Of a stretch of 64,000 bases of DNA, positions 30,337 through 39,510 are shown piece after piece. Source of the DNA: Actinomadura livida (lineage in GTDB: Bacteria > Actinomycetota > Actinomycetes > Streptosporangiales > Streptosporangiaceae); the NCBI RefSeq assembly GCF_014648675.1, contig NZ_BMRO01000021.1:60629-124628 (forward strand), in the 5' to 3' direction. How positions within the stretch are numbered: position 1 is the first letter of the stretch; every line of letters starts with the position of its first letter. Position numbers and translations under genes: made by a program. A model generated the notes under the pieces. It did not search any database. It worked only from the letters and a program-made list of their open reading frames with translations, and was not told where the DNA came from.

Positions 30337-32685
30337 TCAGCGTCCGCTGAGCTGGACGACCTTCAGGCCGGGGGCCTTGGTGATGTCGTCCTGGCAGAAG
30401 CGTCCGGTGGCCCAGCCCTTCTTCGAGAAAAGGCGGGTCTGGTCGGCGTGGTGGGGGGACGTCGGGTCGGCGGACTGGGAGTACGTCATGAGGGTCCGGG
30501 TGTCGGGGCAGCGGTCGCCGTCGAAGGAGACCACCTGGACGTAACTCGATCCGGTCCCGACCTCGGTGTACCCCTGGCCGGGCGTCCACCTGGCCTCGAT
30601 CTTGTTGAGGATCCCGAGGGCCTCCGTGCCGCCACCGACCGGGATCTTCTCGCCGTTGCGGGTGACGTACTGATGGTCGCCGAGGGGCGCGTCAAGAGGG
30701 ATGCTCGACGTGCGCAGTTCGCCGACCGCGTCGATCAGTGCCTTGCGGGCCGCCCAGGAGGCGGTGTTGAAGTCGCGCGGCGTGTTGACCGGGTCGGAGA
30801 CGTCGAACGGCGTCTTCCACAGGTCCCAGGCGGCCGTCGCCTTGCGCCAGTAGCGGTCGAACAGGAGGGCGCCGCGGCTGCCGGTGTCGGCGGTCCGGTC
30901 CCACTTGGCGAGGACCTCGCAGGGCTCGCCGAGCCGCATCTCGCGGCACATCTTCACGCTGCCCTCGGCGGCGAGTTCACCCGCGATGTTGCGGTTGGCG
31001 AAGACGAGGTCCTGCATGTCCGGGCGGGTGAAGCGGCCCTGGCCCAACTGGTCCTGGACGGCGACGAGGCCGCTCCGGGTGCGCAGGGTGCGCTCCGCGT
31101 TCTCGTCGCCGATGATGCGGTCGTACCCGTTCAGCGGCTGCCGGGGGTTGGACAGCCAGTAGCTGTCGTTGGAGTTGGTGACGTAGTCGGCGCGGTGCAG
31201 CACCGGGTAGCGGTCCGGGGCGAGGATGCCCGGCTGGACGGTGCCGGGGGCCTTGCCCGGCGCGCAGGACGACCGGGTGCCGTCCAGGATCGCCAGACCG
31301 GCCTGGCGGAACGTCAGGTGGCCGAGCAGGCTGTTGCAGCGGTCCGCGAACTCGTCGGTGACGTTCGGGAGCACCTGGATCTGCGCGAAGAGGGCCCGCC
31401 CCCGCGAGTCCGCGGCGATCGTGTTGACCCAGGGCAGGCCCTGCGTCTGCTTCAGCGCGCGGAGGGCGTCGTCGGTGGTCCGGGCCTTGCTCAGGGCGAG
31501 CGAGGTGTTGGCGAGGCGGACGTTGGTGGCGTTCGGGTCGGTGAGGGCGTAGGCGTTCCACGTCGTCCACGGCAGGTCGACGGGCGGGACGGACATGACG
31601 ATGGGGCCGTAGCGGCTGCGCCACAGCGTCCTCGTCACCCGCTTGAGCGATCCGTCCTGCTGCTTGACCTGGACGGTGACCTGCCGCTTGGTCAGCTTCT
31701 CCTTCTTGCCGTCCACGAAGTACGACGTCGGGTCACCGGGCACCAGGCGCAGCTCGGTCAGGCTGAACGGCACGCCGGTGGCGACGGTGTGGCTCCACGC
31801 GAAGGTGGAGGTGTGCCCGATGTTGATCGCGGGCGAGCCGAGGAGGCCGGCGCCGCTCACGTCGAGCTTGCCGGGGATCGTCTGGTGCATCTGCCAGAAG
31901 CGCCGCCCGTTGTGCCACGGGTAGTGCGGGTTGCCGAGGAGGAGCCCGCGGCCGTTCGCGGTGGCCTGGCTCCCGACGGCGATCGCGTTGCTCCCCATGG
32001 CGGCGTCCGCCATCAGGTTCCGGGCCGCCTTCGCGGCCTCCTGCGGCGACTGCGTGCTGCGCCTGACCTCGTTCCCGCCCGGCGGGGCGGCCGCCACGAT
32101 CTGGTCGGTGCTCCTTCCGGAGGCGCCGAGCATGGCGAGCGCGTAGCCGCGGCGGTGGACGTCCAGCTCGGTGACGGGCCGCAGCCACGCGGCGCCCTTG
32201 CACGCCGGGTCTGTGATCTCGCCTTCGCTCAGGAACCGGTTGTACCCGGCCGCCCATCCGCGGCTGATCTCGCGCGCCTCGGCGGCCGGGCCGTAGGGCG
32301 CGGGCGCGGCGATCAGCTTCTCCACGATGCCGCTGTCGTTGACGGACGTGAAGAACACGTCGCTGGCCAGGTTGGTCGACGCCGACGACAGCGAGCCGTC
32401 CGGGGCGGCCTCGGGTCCGAAGTACTTGGAGCGTTCCCCGCGCAGGGTGACGACGCCCTGCGCGATCAGGCAGAGGTTGTCCTTCGCCGCGGCGTAACCG
32501 GTGCCGTAGCCAAGGCCGGCGTAATCCTTCGCCGTGATGTGCGGAATGCCGTACTCGGTGTAGCGGATGGTGGCCGACATGCCGCGTTCCGAGGGCAATT
32601 CGGTGGCGGCGAAGGCGGGCACGGGCGCCAAAAGGGCGACGCCGAGGACGGCGGTTCCCGCCACACGCAGGAGAGGTCGCGGCAT
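30337..32685 (-). CDS. Secreted penicillin/acyl-homoserine-lactone acylase-family protein
   Basis: 782 residues. Signal peptide 1-27 (hydrophobic 9-21, cleavage after PAFA-A). Ntn-hydrolase: the precursor is cut between G231 and S232 in AAMGSNAIAVG, making S232 the N-terminal nucleophile of the beta chain. The alpha chain has YTEYGIPHITAKDYAGLGYGTGYAAAKDNL. It matches the aculeacin-A/cyclic lipopeptide acylase branch, which removes fatty-acyl side chains from lipopeptides, AHLs or penicillins; the native substrate is unknown. ATG with AAGGAG nearby. Extracellular. Confidence 0.92.
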   Translation of the reverse strand: MPRPLLRVAGTAVLGVALLAPVPAFAATELPSERGMSATIRYTEYGIPHITAKDYAGLGYGTGYAAAKDNLCLIAQGVVTLRGERSKYFGPEAAPDGSLSSASTNLASDVFFTSVNDSGIVEKLIAAPAPYGPAAEAREISRGWAAGYNRFLSEGEITDPACKGAAWLRPVTELDVHRRGYALAMLGASGRSTDQIVAAAPPGGNEVRRSTQSPQEAAKAARNLMADAAMGSNAIAVGSQATANGRGLLLGNPHYPWHNGRRFWQMHQTIPGKLDVSGAGLLGSPAINIGHTSTFAWSHTVATGVPFSLTELRLVPGDPTSYFVDGKKEKLTKRQVTVQVKQQDGSLKRVTRTLWRSRYGPIVMSVPPVDLPWTTWNAYALTDPNATNVRLANTSLALSKARTTDDALRALKQTQGLPWVNTIAADSRGRALFAQIQVLPNVTDEFADRCNSLLGHLTFRQAGLAILDGTRSSCAPGKAPGTVQPGILAPDRYPVLHRADYVTNSNDSYWLSNPRQPLNGYDRIIGDENAERTLRTRSGLVAVQDQLGQGRFTRPDMQDLVFANRNIAGELAAEGSVKMCREMRLGEPCEVLAKWDRTADTGSRGALLFDRYWRKATAAWDLWKTPFDVSDPVNTPRDFNTASWAARKALIDAVGELRTSSIPLDAPLGDHQYVTRNGEKIPVGGGTEALGILNKIEARWTPGQGYTEVGTGSSYVQVVSFDGDRCPDTRTLMTYSQSADPTSPHHADQTRLFSKKGWATGRFCQDDITKAPGLKVVQLSGR

Positions 32686-32752
32686 TGCGGCTCCTTGATC
32701 ACAGAGGCTCCGCAAAATTCGCATATCCCGACGAATCTGACAAGGCCCCAGT

Positions 32753-33211
32753 TCAGGTGGCGAGCAGGCCGGCGAGGTCGGCGGCGTGGTCGCCGAGATA
32801 GGCGGCGAGCGTCCTGGGGACGAGGTCGACGGACGCCAGCCCGGCCGGCGTGCAGGTCACATGCTCGACGTCGTAGCGCCCGTCGGCCTCGGCGCCGAAC
32901 TCCGGGCCGTGCCGGCGGGACAGGTCCATCGAGATCAGGCGGCACACGTAGAAGGTGTCGAGGCGGCACCGCCCGGGGCTCAGCTCGCCGGACGCGAAGA
33001 CCTGCCGGAGGGGGCCCGCGGTGGCGCCCAGCTCCTCGTCCAGCTCGCGCCGCAGCGCCGCCTCGGGCGAGGCGTCGTCGGGCTCGATCTTGCCGCCCGG
33101 CGTCGTCCAGTAGACGGGGCGGCCGGGCTTGGTGCGCCGGATCAGCACGAGCGCGTCACCGTCCAGCAGGAGGGCCCGGACGGCGCGCCGCAGCCGGGGG
33201 GACTCACTCAC
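32753..33211 (-). CDS. NUDIX hydrolase
   Basis: 152 residues. Nudix box complete, G40 to A63: GKIEPDDASPEAALRRELDE then ELGA, with both metal-binding glutamates. Hydrolyses a nucleoside diphosphate linked to another moiety; substrate not predictable. GTG at 33211 is chosen from an upstream GAGGGCC; the frame is open to ATG 33262 without family similarity. Minus strand, head to head with the DUF4253 gene. Confidence 0.87.
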   Translation of the reverse strand: MSESPRLRRAVRALLLDGDALVLIRRTKPGRPVYWTTPGGKIEPDDASPEAALRRELDEELGATAGPLRQVFASGELSPGRCRLDTFYVCRLISMDLSRRHGPEFGAEADGRYDVEHVTCTPAGLASVDLVPRTLAAYLGDHAADLAGLLAT

Positions 33212-33414
33212 GTGTTCGGGCCCTCGCGTGTTCGGGTGGGGAGGGGAAGACCCCGCCATCATCCCGCACCCCGCTCGCCCGCCGGGCGGTTTCGCTTCCG
33301 ACGCCCGCCCGGAACGGCCGAACCGTACGGCTCGTCCCCCTCGGCGGCCCCTGCGCCGTTACCATCACCAGTGCCAAGATCCTGTTGGCGTGCTCTGTAC
33401 CGGAACGGCGTGAA

Positions 33415-34254
33415 ATGGATGATGTGGAGGTCCGGCACCTGCCGGGCGACCTGCCGCAGCTCTTCGAGGGCGGCATCGACGGCGCTGCCGCCGGGCGGAC
33501 GCTGTCGGTGCCGCTGCCCGAGGGCGACCTGGTCTGGCCCGACCCGGGCTATCCGCAGCGGCGGCTGCTCATGCGTCCCGCGTTCTGGCTGAGCGACGAG
33601 CCCGTCCACGGCGAGCTGTGGTGCAGGCTCCGCGCCGAGCACCCCCGGTCGGGGCTGTGGCCGCTGCTGATGGACGAGACCGACCAGCCCTGGGCGTCCG
33701 GGCAGATCGCGCCCGAGCCGGCGACCGAGATCGGCAACTACCACCCCCACGCGTTCATGTCCGAGGTGTGGGCCGACTGGGCCGAGCAGGCGGACGCGGA
33801 CGACCACGACGACCTCGCCCCCTTCGGCCGGCACTGCCCCGGGCTCGCCCCGCCCGGCGTCCCGCTGGACGACCCCGGCGCCATGGCCGACCGGTACGCC
33901 CGCGCGCTCGCCGCCCGCGGCCTCCCGCTGGGCCTGGTCGCGGTGGACCGCGGCGCCGACGCGCCGGCCGTCGCGGGCTGGCAGGGCGCCCTCAACCACA
34001 ACGAGTGGACGGCGCCGCTCGCCGCCGTCCTGCGCAGCTGGGAGGACCGGTTCGGCGCGCACGTGGTCGCGCTGGGCTTCAACACGCTGGAGCTGAGTGT
34101 CGCCGCGCCCCCGGTCACCACCCGGCACGCCGTCCACGTCGCGGCCGAGCACTGGGCGTTCTGCCCCGACATCCTGTTCCAGGGCCCCGGGACCCTCGCC
34201 GGCTACGCCGAGGAGATCCGCGGCAAGACCAACTGGTCCTTCTGGTGGGACTGA
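33415..34254 (+). CDS. DUF4253-domain protein
   Basis: 279 residues. The C-terminal half carries DUF4253: VLRSWEDRFGAHVVALGFNTLELSVA and VAAEHWAFCPDILFQG. The N-terminal half (FEGGIDGAAAGRTLSVPLPEGDLVWP) is a typical attached region in actinomycetes. Function unknown; such proteins often sit near toxin-immunity or phage-related genes, not seen here. The ATG has no clear ribosome site, so the start is uncertain. Confidence 0.75.
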   Translation: MDDVEVRHLPGDLPQLFEGGIDGAAAGRTLSVPLPEGDLVWPDPGYPQRRLLMRPAFWLSDEPVHGELWCRLRAEHPRSGLWPLLMDETDQPWASGQIAPEPATEIGNYHPHAFMSEVWADWAEQADADDHDDLAPFGRHCPGLAPPGVPLDDPGAMADRYARALAARGLPLGLVAVDRGADAPAVAGWQGALNHNEWTAPLAAVLRSWEDRFGAHVVALGFNTLELSVAAPPVTTRHAVHVAAEHWAFCPDILFQGPGTLAGYAEEIRGKTNWSFWWD

Positions 34255-34279
34255 GCCGATTGGTGATGAGCGGGTGTTG

Positions 34280-35428
34280 ATGAGGAGGCGCGGGCGCACG
34301 CTGCCCGCCGTCATCGCGTTGGCCGTGGGGCTCACGCTGGCGGCCGACGTGACCGTTCTCGTCTCGGGGCACCTGGACGAGGACTCCGGCGCGGACGACC
34401 TGGTGTCGGTGGACCAGGGCGCGGCGCCGCTGGCGCCGGCGGTGGCGCCGCTGACCCGCCGCCACACGCCGCACCTGCTGGTCGCCGGGACGTCCTCGCT
34501 GCCGCCCCAGGCCGTCGAGCGCACACGGGGCCTCAAGGGCGTCGCCGGGGTCGCCGTCGTGGACGCCGCGCGGGCCCAGGTCGGCGGGCGCCGCATGGGG
34601 CTGCTCGGCGTCGACCCGTCGAAGTTCCGGGCGTTCGCGCCGGAGGAGACGGCGGAGTCCGACCAGCTGTGGCGGACGATCGCGGCCGGCGGCCTGGCCG
34701 TGTCGTTCGAGCACGGCCAGGACGGGGCGCTGCCGCTGGGCGCGGTCGTCCCGGCGGGCAGCAGCGAGCGCTCCGGCCGGGTGCGCGTCGGCGCCTACGC
34801 CACGATGGGCATCGGGGACGTCGACGCGGTCGTGTCCCGCGAGCGGGCCAGGGAGCTCGGCCTGCCGGTGGGCAACGCCCTGATCATCAGCGCCCCGAAG
34901 GCCGACGCCGGGAAGCTGACCGCGCGGCTGAAGAAGATCCTCCCGCGCGGCACGAAGGTGGCGGCGCTCGCACCGGCGCGGTCCGCGCGGCGGCAGCCCG
35001 CCGGGCAGGGCGGCCGCGTGCGGCTGACCGGGCGGCCCGACGGGGTGACGGGCGACTCGACCCCGATCACCGGCAACCGGATGACGCCCACCATGCGGGC
35101 GCTGGTGCTGGAGATCGCCCGGCTGTTCGGCCCCTTCCCGGTCATCGGCTGCTACCGCGACAACGCCGACGCGCAGGACCACGGGCACGGCCGGGCCTGC
35201 GACTTCATGGCGAGCACCGGCGGCCGCATGCCGAGCGCCGGTGCGATGCGGCACGGCGACCAGATCGCGCAGTACGCCGTCCAGCACGCGCGGCGCCTCG
35301 GGGTCTCCTACGTCATCTGGAAGCAGCACATCTGGAACGTGCGGGGCGGGGGCTGGCGCCCGATGGCGGACCGCGGGAGCCTCACGCAGAACCACTACGA
35401 CCACGTGCACATCTCGGTGCTGCGCTAG
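34280..35428 (+). CDS. Secreted or membrane-anchored protein with ARB_07466-type C-terminal domain
   Basis: 382 residues. N-terminal hydrophobic helix (LPAVIALAVGLTLAADVTVLV, 8-28) is a signal or anchor. Middle part unrecognised; C-terminal 120 residues start MTPTMRALVLEIARLFGPFPV, with IGCYRDNADAQDHGHGRACD and NHYDHVHISVL, a conserved actinobacterial domain with His/Asp pairs that could bind metal. Domain function is not established. ATG at 34280 is chosen at the end of a TTG-ATG pair. Confidence 0.78.
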   Translation: MRRRGRTLPAVIALAVGLTLAADVTVLVSGHLDEDSGADDLVSVDQGAAPLAPAVAPLTRRHTPHLLVAGTSSLPPQAVERTRGLKGVAGVAVVDAARAQVGGRRMGLLGVDPSKFRAFAPEETAESDQLWRTIAAGGLAVSFEHGQDGALPLGAVVPAGSSERSGRVRVGAYATMGIGDVDAVVSRERARELGLPVGNALIISAPKADAGKLTARLKKILPRGTKVAALAPARSARRQPAGQGGRVRLTGRPDGVTGDSTPITGNRMTPTMRALVLEIARLFGPFPVIGCYRDNADAQDHGHGRACDFMASTGGRMPSAGAMRHGDQIAQYAVQHARRLGVSYVIWKQHIWNVRGGGWRPMADRGSLTQNHYDHVHISVLR

Positions 35429-35458
35429 CCGCCCCGCGCCCGGCCGCGCCCGCGGGGG

Positions 35459-37459
35459 TCAGGGCAGTTCCTGCTCGCACCAGACGACCTTGCCCCCGGC
35501 GGTGCGGCGCACGCCCCAGCGCTGCGCCAGCCGGCCCACGACGTGCAGGCCCCGGCCCGACTCGGTCATCCCGTCCTCGTCGTCGTGGTGGCGGATGCGG
35601 GGCCGGCCGTCGGAGGAGTCGAAGACCTCGCAGACCAGGCCGCCCTCGCGCACGAGCCGCAGCGTGATCCGGCCGCCCGCGTGCCGGATCGCGTTGGTGA
35701 CCAGCTCCGACACCAGCAGCATCGTCGAGTGGGCCATGTCGTCGAGGTCCCAGCGGGCGAGCCGGTCGCGGACGAGGCCGCGGGCCCGGCGGACCGCGGC
35801 GGGCTCGGCGGGCAGCTCCCAGGTGGCGTGGTGGTCGGCGGGGATGCGCGCCAGCCGGGCCACGAGCATCGCGATGTCGTCGCGGTGCTGGTCGTCGTAG
35901 ACGCCGTCCAGCGCCGCCTGGCACAGGTCCTCCAGCGGCCGGGCGGCGGCGCCCGGCCCGAAGGTGGCCTGCAGGCGGGCGAGGCCGTCGTCGATGTCGC
36001 GGGCCCGGTTCTCCACGAGCCCGTCGGTGTAGAGGAACAGGAGCGTCCCGTCCTCGACGGTGAACTCGCGGCTGACGATGGGGCCGTCGCCGCCGACGCC
36101 GAGCGGCGGCGCGGGCGGCACCGGCAGGTACTCCGAGTCGGCGCCGGGCGGGGCGAGCAGCGGCGGCAGGTGCCCGGCGCTGGCGACCTCGCACCGGCCG
36201 CTGACCGCGTCGTAGACGACGTAGGCGCAGGTGGCGAAGTGCGGTTCCCGCTCGCCGAGCGTCCGCATCAGCGAGTCGAGCCGCTCCAGGGCCTCGGCGG
36301 GCGGCAGCTCCAGCCCGGCGAGGGTGTGGATGGCGGTGCGGAGCCGCCCCATCGTGACGGCGGCCTTCACGCCGTGCCCGGCGACGTCCCCGACCACCAG
36401 CGCGACCCGCGCGCCCGGCAGCGCGATCGACTCGTACCAGTCGCCGCCCACCTCGATCAGCCGGCTGCCCGGCAGGTAGCGGTGGTGCACCTCGACCGGG
36501 GACGGCGCGGACAGCCCGGTCGGCAGCAGGCTGCGCTGCAGGGTGAGGGCGGTGGCGCGCTCCCGCGAGTACTGCCGCGCGCTCTCGATGAAGATGGACG
36601 CCCGGTTGGCGAAGTCCATCCCGATCTCGACGTCGTAGGCGTCGAACGGGCGGTGCGCGGCGTTGCGGGTGCAGGTGAAAAAGCCGAGGACCCCCGCCGC
36701 CGACGTGATCGGCAGCAGCAGCATGGAGGCGCCCTTGAGCAGGTCCGCGACCGGCGGCCGGCGCCAGGCCGCCGCGAGGTGGGCGGCGCCGTCGCGGCCG
36801 AGGGAGCGCAGTACGGGCTCGCCGGACCCCATGCACAGCGCGTGCGGGGTGCCCTCCGGGTAGACGAGGGACTCGCCGGTGGGGAACGTCGCGTCCCAGG
36901 CCGGGTCGTCGTCGTCGAACCCGATCGCCATCCGGCGCATCTGCGGGCCGTCGGGGCCGTCCGGCGGCTCGTCGGCGTCGATGTGCCGCTCCAGCAGGAG
37001 CAGGGCGCCGGAGTTGCAGAAGTGCGGGACGAGCACGTCCATCAGGCCGCGCGCCAGCATCTCCAGGTCGAGGGTGGAGCCGATCCGCGGGAGCGCGTCG
37101 TCCAGCAGGGCCCGGCGGATCACGGCCGGGTCGACGAACCGGTCGGCGAGCGGCACCGGCACCCGGACGACGGCGAGGGCGACGACGTCGGGCTCGCCGC
37201 CGTTCATCGGGTGGACGGTGACGACGGCGTCGAGCATGCCGCCCTCGGGGTTGTCCACGGCGAGCATCGCGGTCCGCTCCCGGCCGGCCTTGATGGCCTC
37301 CAGCAGCGGATCCCGCGCGCCGGGGATCACCTCGTCCAGGTCGGCACCGCGCAGGTCGTCGCCGTTCGGGGCGAGAACTGCGGCGGCGTTACGGTCGAAC
37401 TGGAGTATTTTCCCCGACGAATCCATGCCGAGAATCAGAATTCGGGTGGACGACTCCAT
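35459..37459 (-). CDS. PP2C/SpoIIE-type phosphatase with PAS, GAF and anti-sigma-like ATPase domains
   Basis: 666 residues. Order: PAS-like 5-90 (GMDSSGKILQFDRNAAAVLAPNG), GAF at about 140-310, SpoIIE-type PPM phosphatase at about 335-530 (RYLPGSRLIEVGGDWYESI, VVGDVAGHGVKAAVTMGRLR, FLYTDGLVENR), and HATPase at 545-666 (LLVSELVTNAIRHAGG, GRGLHVVGRLAQRWG). The combination of phosphatase and Ser/Thr kinase-like ATPase in one chain suggests a self-contained partner-switching regulator of an alternative sigma factor. No anti-anti-sigma gene sits next to it. An ATG six codons upstream is also possible. Confidence 0.88.
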   Translation of the reverse strand: MESSTRILILGMDSSGKILQFDRNAAAVLAPNGDDLRGADLDEVIPGARDPLLEAIKAGRERTAMLAVDNPEGGMLDAVVTVHPMNGGEPDVVALAVVRVPVPLADRFVDPAVIRRALLDDALPRIGSTLDLEMLARGLMDVLVPHFCNSGALLLLERHIDADEPPDGPDGPQMRRMAIGFDDDDPAWDATFPTGESLVYPEGTPHALCMGSGEPVLRSLGRDGAAHLAAAWRRPPVADLLKGASMLLLPITSAAGVLGFFTCTRNAAHRPFDAYDVEIGMDFANRASIFIESARQYSRERATALTLQRSLLPTGLSAPSPVEVHHRYLPGSRLIEVGGDWYESIALPGARVALVVGDVAGHGVKAAVTMGRLRTAIHTLAGLELPPAEALERLDSLMRTLGEREPHFATCAYVVYDAVSGRCEVASAGHLPPLLAPPGADSEYLPVPPAPPLGVGGDGPIVSREFTVEDGTLLFLYTDGLVENRARDIDDGLARLQATFGPGAAARPLEDLCQAALDGVYDDQHRDDIAMLVARLARIPADHHATWELPAEPAAVRRARGLVRDRLARWDLDDMAHSTMLLVSELVTNAIRHAGGRITLRLVREGGLVCEVFDSSDGRPRIRHHDDEDGMTESGRGLHVVGRLAQRWGVRRTAGGKVVWCEQELP

Positions 37460-37587
37460 CGCTCGATTATGGGACATCGCGGGCCCGCGTGCGGCCGATA
37501 CGGCAGGGGAAACCGTCCGGGAATTCCGTCGCTCGCGTTCCGGCCTGGCGGTCATCCGGAAATCGCTCGTCCACGGGAACTCTCCGG

Positions 37588-38448
37588 TCAGGAATCGCCG
37601 AAGACCTGTGGCGGCGGGACGGGGGCGACGATCTCCTCGCCGTCGCGCAGCGGCGCCGCGCCCCCGCAGAAGGCGGCGAGGTCGCCGCCCTCCAGCAGCC
37701 GGGCCCGCGCGATGCCGCCCGCCGCGCGGCGGGTCAGCTCCGCCACCGGCAGCGGCTCCGGGGACCCCGCCACGATGAGGTTGCCGAACCGGCGGCCCCG
37801 CAGCACGCCCGGGTCGGCCATGAGCAGCGCGTGCTCGAACACCGAACGCACCGTGGCGGCGACCCTGCGGGCGAAGGGCAGCCGGAAGCCGTCGGCGACG
37901 TTGGCCATGTAGACGCCGCCGGGCCGCAGCACCCGCGCGGCGTCCAGCACGAACTCGCGGGTCGCGAGCTCGGCGGGCATGGACGCCTCGGCGAACGCGT
38001 CCATCACGACGAGGTCGTCGGAGTCGTCGGCGAGCGCGGCGATGCCCGAGCGGCCGTCGGTGATCCGGATCCGCAGGCCCGGGATGCCCTTGACGGGCAG
38101 CTGCTCGCGGACGAGGCGCACCAGTTCCGCGTCCGGCTCCAGGACGATCTGCCGGGACCCCGGCCTGGTCGCGGCGATGTAGCGGGGCAGCGTGCAGCCG
38201 GCGCCGCCGATGTGGACGGCGTCGAACGCCTCGCCGTCCACCCCGAGGGCGTCGACCACGTCGCCCATGAGCCGCATGTACTCGAAGTCGAGGTAGGTCG
38301 GGTCGGACAGGTTCACGTACGACTGGGGCACGCCGCCGACGAGCAGCATCCAGCCGCCGTCGCGGTCGGCGTCGCGGAGGAGCTCGGCCTCCCCGCCGTC
38401 GACCCGGTAGACGTTCGGCCGGGGTTCACGCCTGCCCTTACGCGCCAT
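37588..38448 (-). CDS. Spermidine synthase-like methyltransferase-fold protein
   Basis: 286 residues. Rossmann-like nucleotide loop at 78-88 (VHIGGAGCTLPRYI) followed by acidic EPD, and DDLVVMDAFAEASMP in the active-site gate region. In true spermidine synthases this Asp binds the amine; the protein belongs to the large actinobacterial group annotated spermidine synthase-like, whose substrate is generally unknown. Minus strand; 129 bp separate its stop from the start of the phosphatase gene downstream. Confidence 0.8.
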   Translation of the reverse strand: MARKGRREPRPNVYRVDGGEAELLRDADRDGGWMLLVGGVPQSYVNLSDPTYLDFEYMRLMGDVVDALGVDGEAFDAVHIGGAGCTLPRYIAATRPGSRQIVLEPDAELVRLVREQLPVKGIPGLRIRITDGRSGIAALADDSDDLVVMDAFAEASMPAELATREFVLDAARVLRPGGVYMANVADGFRLPFARRVAATVRSVFEHALLMADPGVLRGRRFGNLIVAGSPEPLPVAELTRRAAGGIARARLLEGGDLAAFCGGAAPLRDGEEIVAPVPPPQVFGDS

Positions 38449-38490
38449 GGCCCCACCCTACGGAACCCCCTGCGGAGTGCCCGCCGAACG

Positions 38491-39510
38491 TCAGGTCCGC
38501 TCGGTGAGGGCGTCCTCGCCCGCGAAGTGGCAGGCGCTGGGGTGCGCGGAACCGTCCCGCTCCTCCAGCCGGGGCTCCTGCTCGGCGCACACGTCCCGGG
38601 CCTTCCAGCAGCGGGTCCGGAACCGGCAGCCGGACGGCGGGTCGAGCGGCGACGGCGGCTCCCCCTCCAGCCGGATCTGGCCCGTCCAGCCGGGCGCGTC
38701 CGGGTCGGGCACGGGCACGGCCGACAGCAGCGCCTGCGTGTACGGGTGGGTCGGGTGCTCGTAGATCTCGGTCTCGTCGCCCGTCTCTACGACCTTGCCC
38801 AGGTACATGACGGCGACGCGGTCGGAGATGTGCCGGACGGCGGCGAGGTCGTGCGCGATGAACACCTGCGCCAGGCCCAGCTCCCGCCGGAGGTCGGCGA
38901 GCAGGTTCATCACCTGCGCCTGGACGGAGACGTCGAGCGCCGATACGGGCTCGTCGCACACGAGCACGTCGGGGCGCAGCGCCAGGGCGCGGGCGATCCC
39001 GACGCGCTGGCGCTGCCCGCCGGAGAACTGGTGCGGGTACCGGTCGACGTGGCCGGGGTCCAGGCCGACGAACTCCAGCAGCTCCCGCACCCGCGCGCGC
39101 CGCTCGCGCTTCGGCGCGACCTCCGGGTGGATCGCGAACGGCTCGCCCACGATGTCCCCGACCGTCATCCGCGGGTTGAGCGACGAGTAGGGGTCCTGCA
39201 GGACGATCTGGATGCGGCGGCGCAGCGCCCGCAGCTCGGGTTTCGGCAGCGCGAACACGTCGCGGCCGTCGAAGCGGACCGTCCCGGCCGTGGGGCGTTC
39301 CGCGGCGAGCAGCAGCCGCGCCAGCGTCGACTTCCCGCAGCCGGACTCGCCGACGACGCCGAGGGTCTCGCCCCGGCGCAGCTCAAGGTCGACGCCGTCC
39401 ACGGCCTTGACCTGGCCGACCGTGCGTTTCAGCACGATCCCGCGGGTCACCGGGTAGTGCTTGACGAGCCCCTCCACCCGCAGGATCGGGGCCTCTGCCG
39501 GATCAGGCAC
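38491..39510 (-). CDS. Oligopeptide ABC transporter ATP-binding protein
   Basis: 339 residues. Walker A GESGCGKST at 54-62, signature FSGGQRQRVGIARAL, Walker B VLVCDEPVSALD, and the C-terminal oligopeptide/dipeptide extension with a cysteine cluster (CRFRTRCWKARDVCAEQ). OppF/DppF subfamily. Last gene of the operon; GTG start overlaps the end of the partner ATPase by 8 bp, with GAGGAGG 6 nt upstream. Confidence 0.95.
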   Translation of the reverse strand: MPDPAEAPILRVEGLVKHYPVTRGIVLKRTVGQVKAVDGVDLELRRGETLGVVGESGCGKSTLARLLLAAERPTAGTVRFDGRDVFALPKPELRALRRRIQIVLQDPYSSLNPRMTVGDIVGEPFAIHPEVAPKRERRARVRELLEFVGLDPGHVDRYPHQFSGGQRQRVGIARALALRPDVLVCDEPVSALDVSVQAQVMNLLADLRRELGLAQVFIAHDLAAVRHISDRVAVMYLGKVVETGDETEIYEHPTHPYTQALLSAVPVPDPDAPGWTGQIRLEGEPPSPLDPPSGCRFRTRCWKARDVCAEQEPRLEERDGSAHPSACHFAGEDALTERT

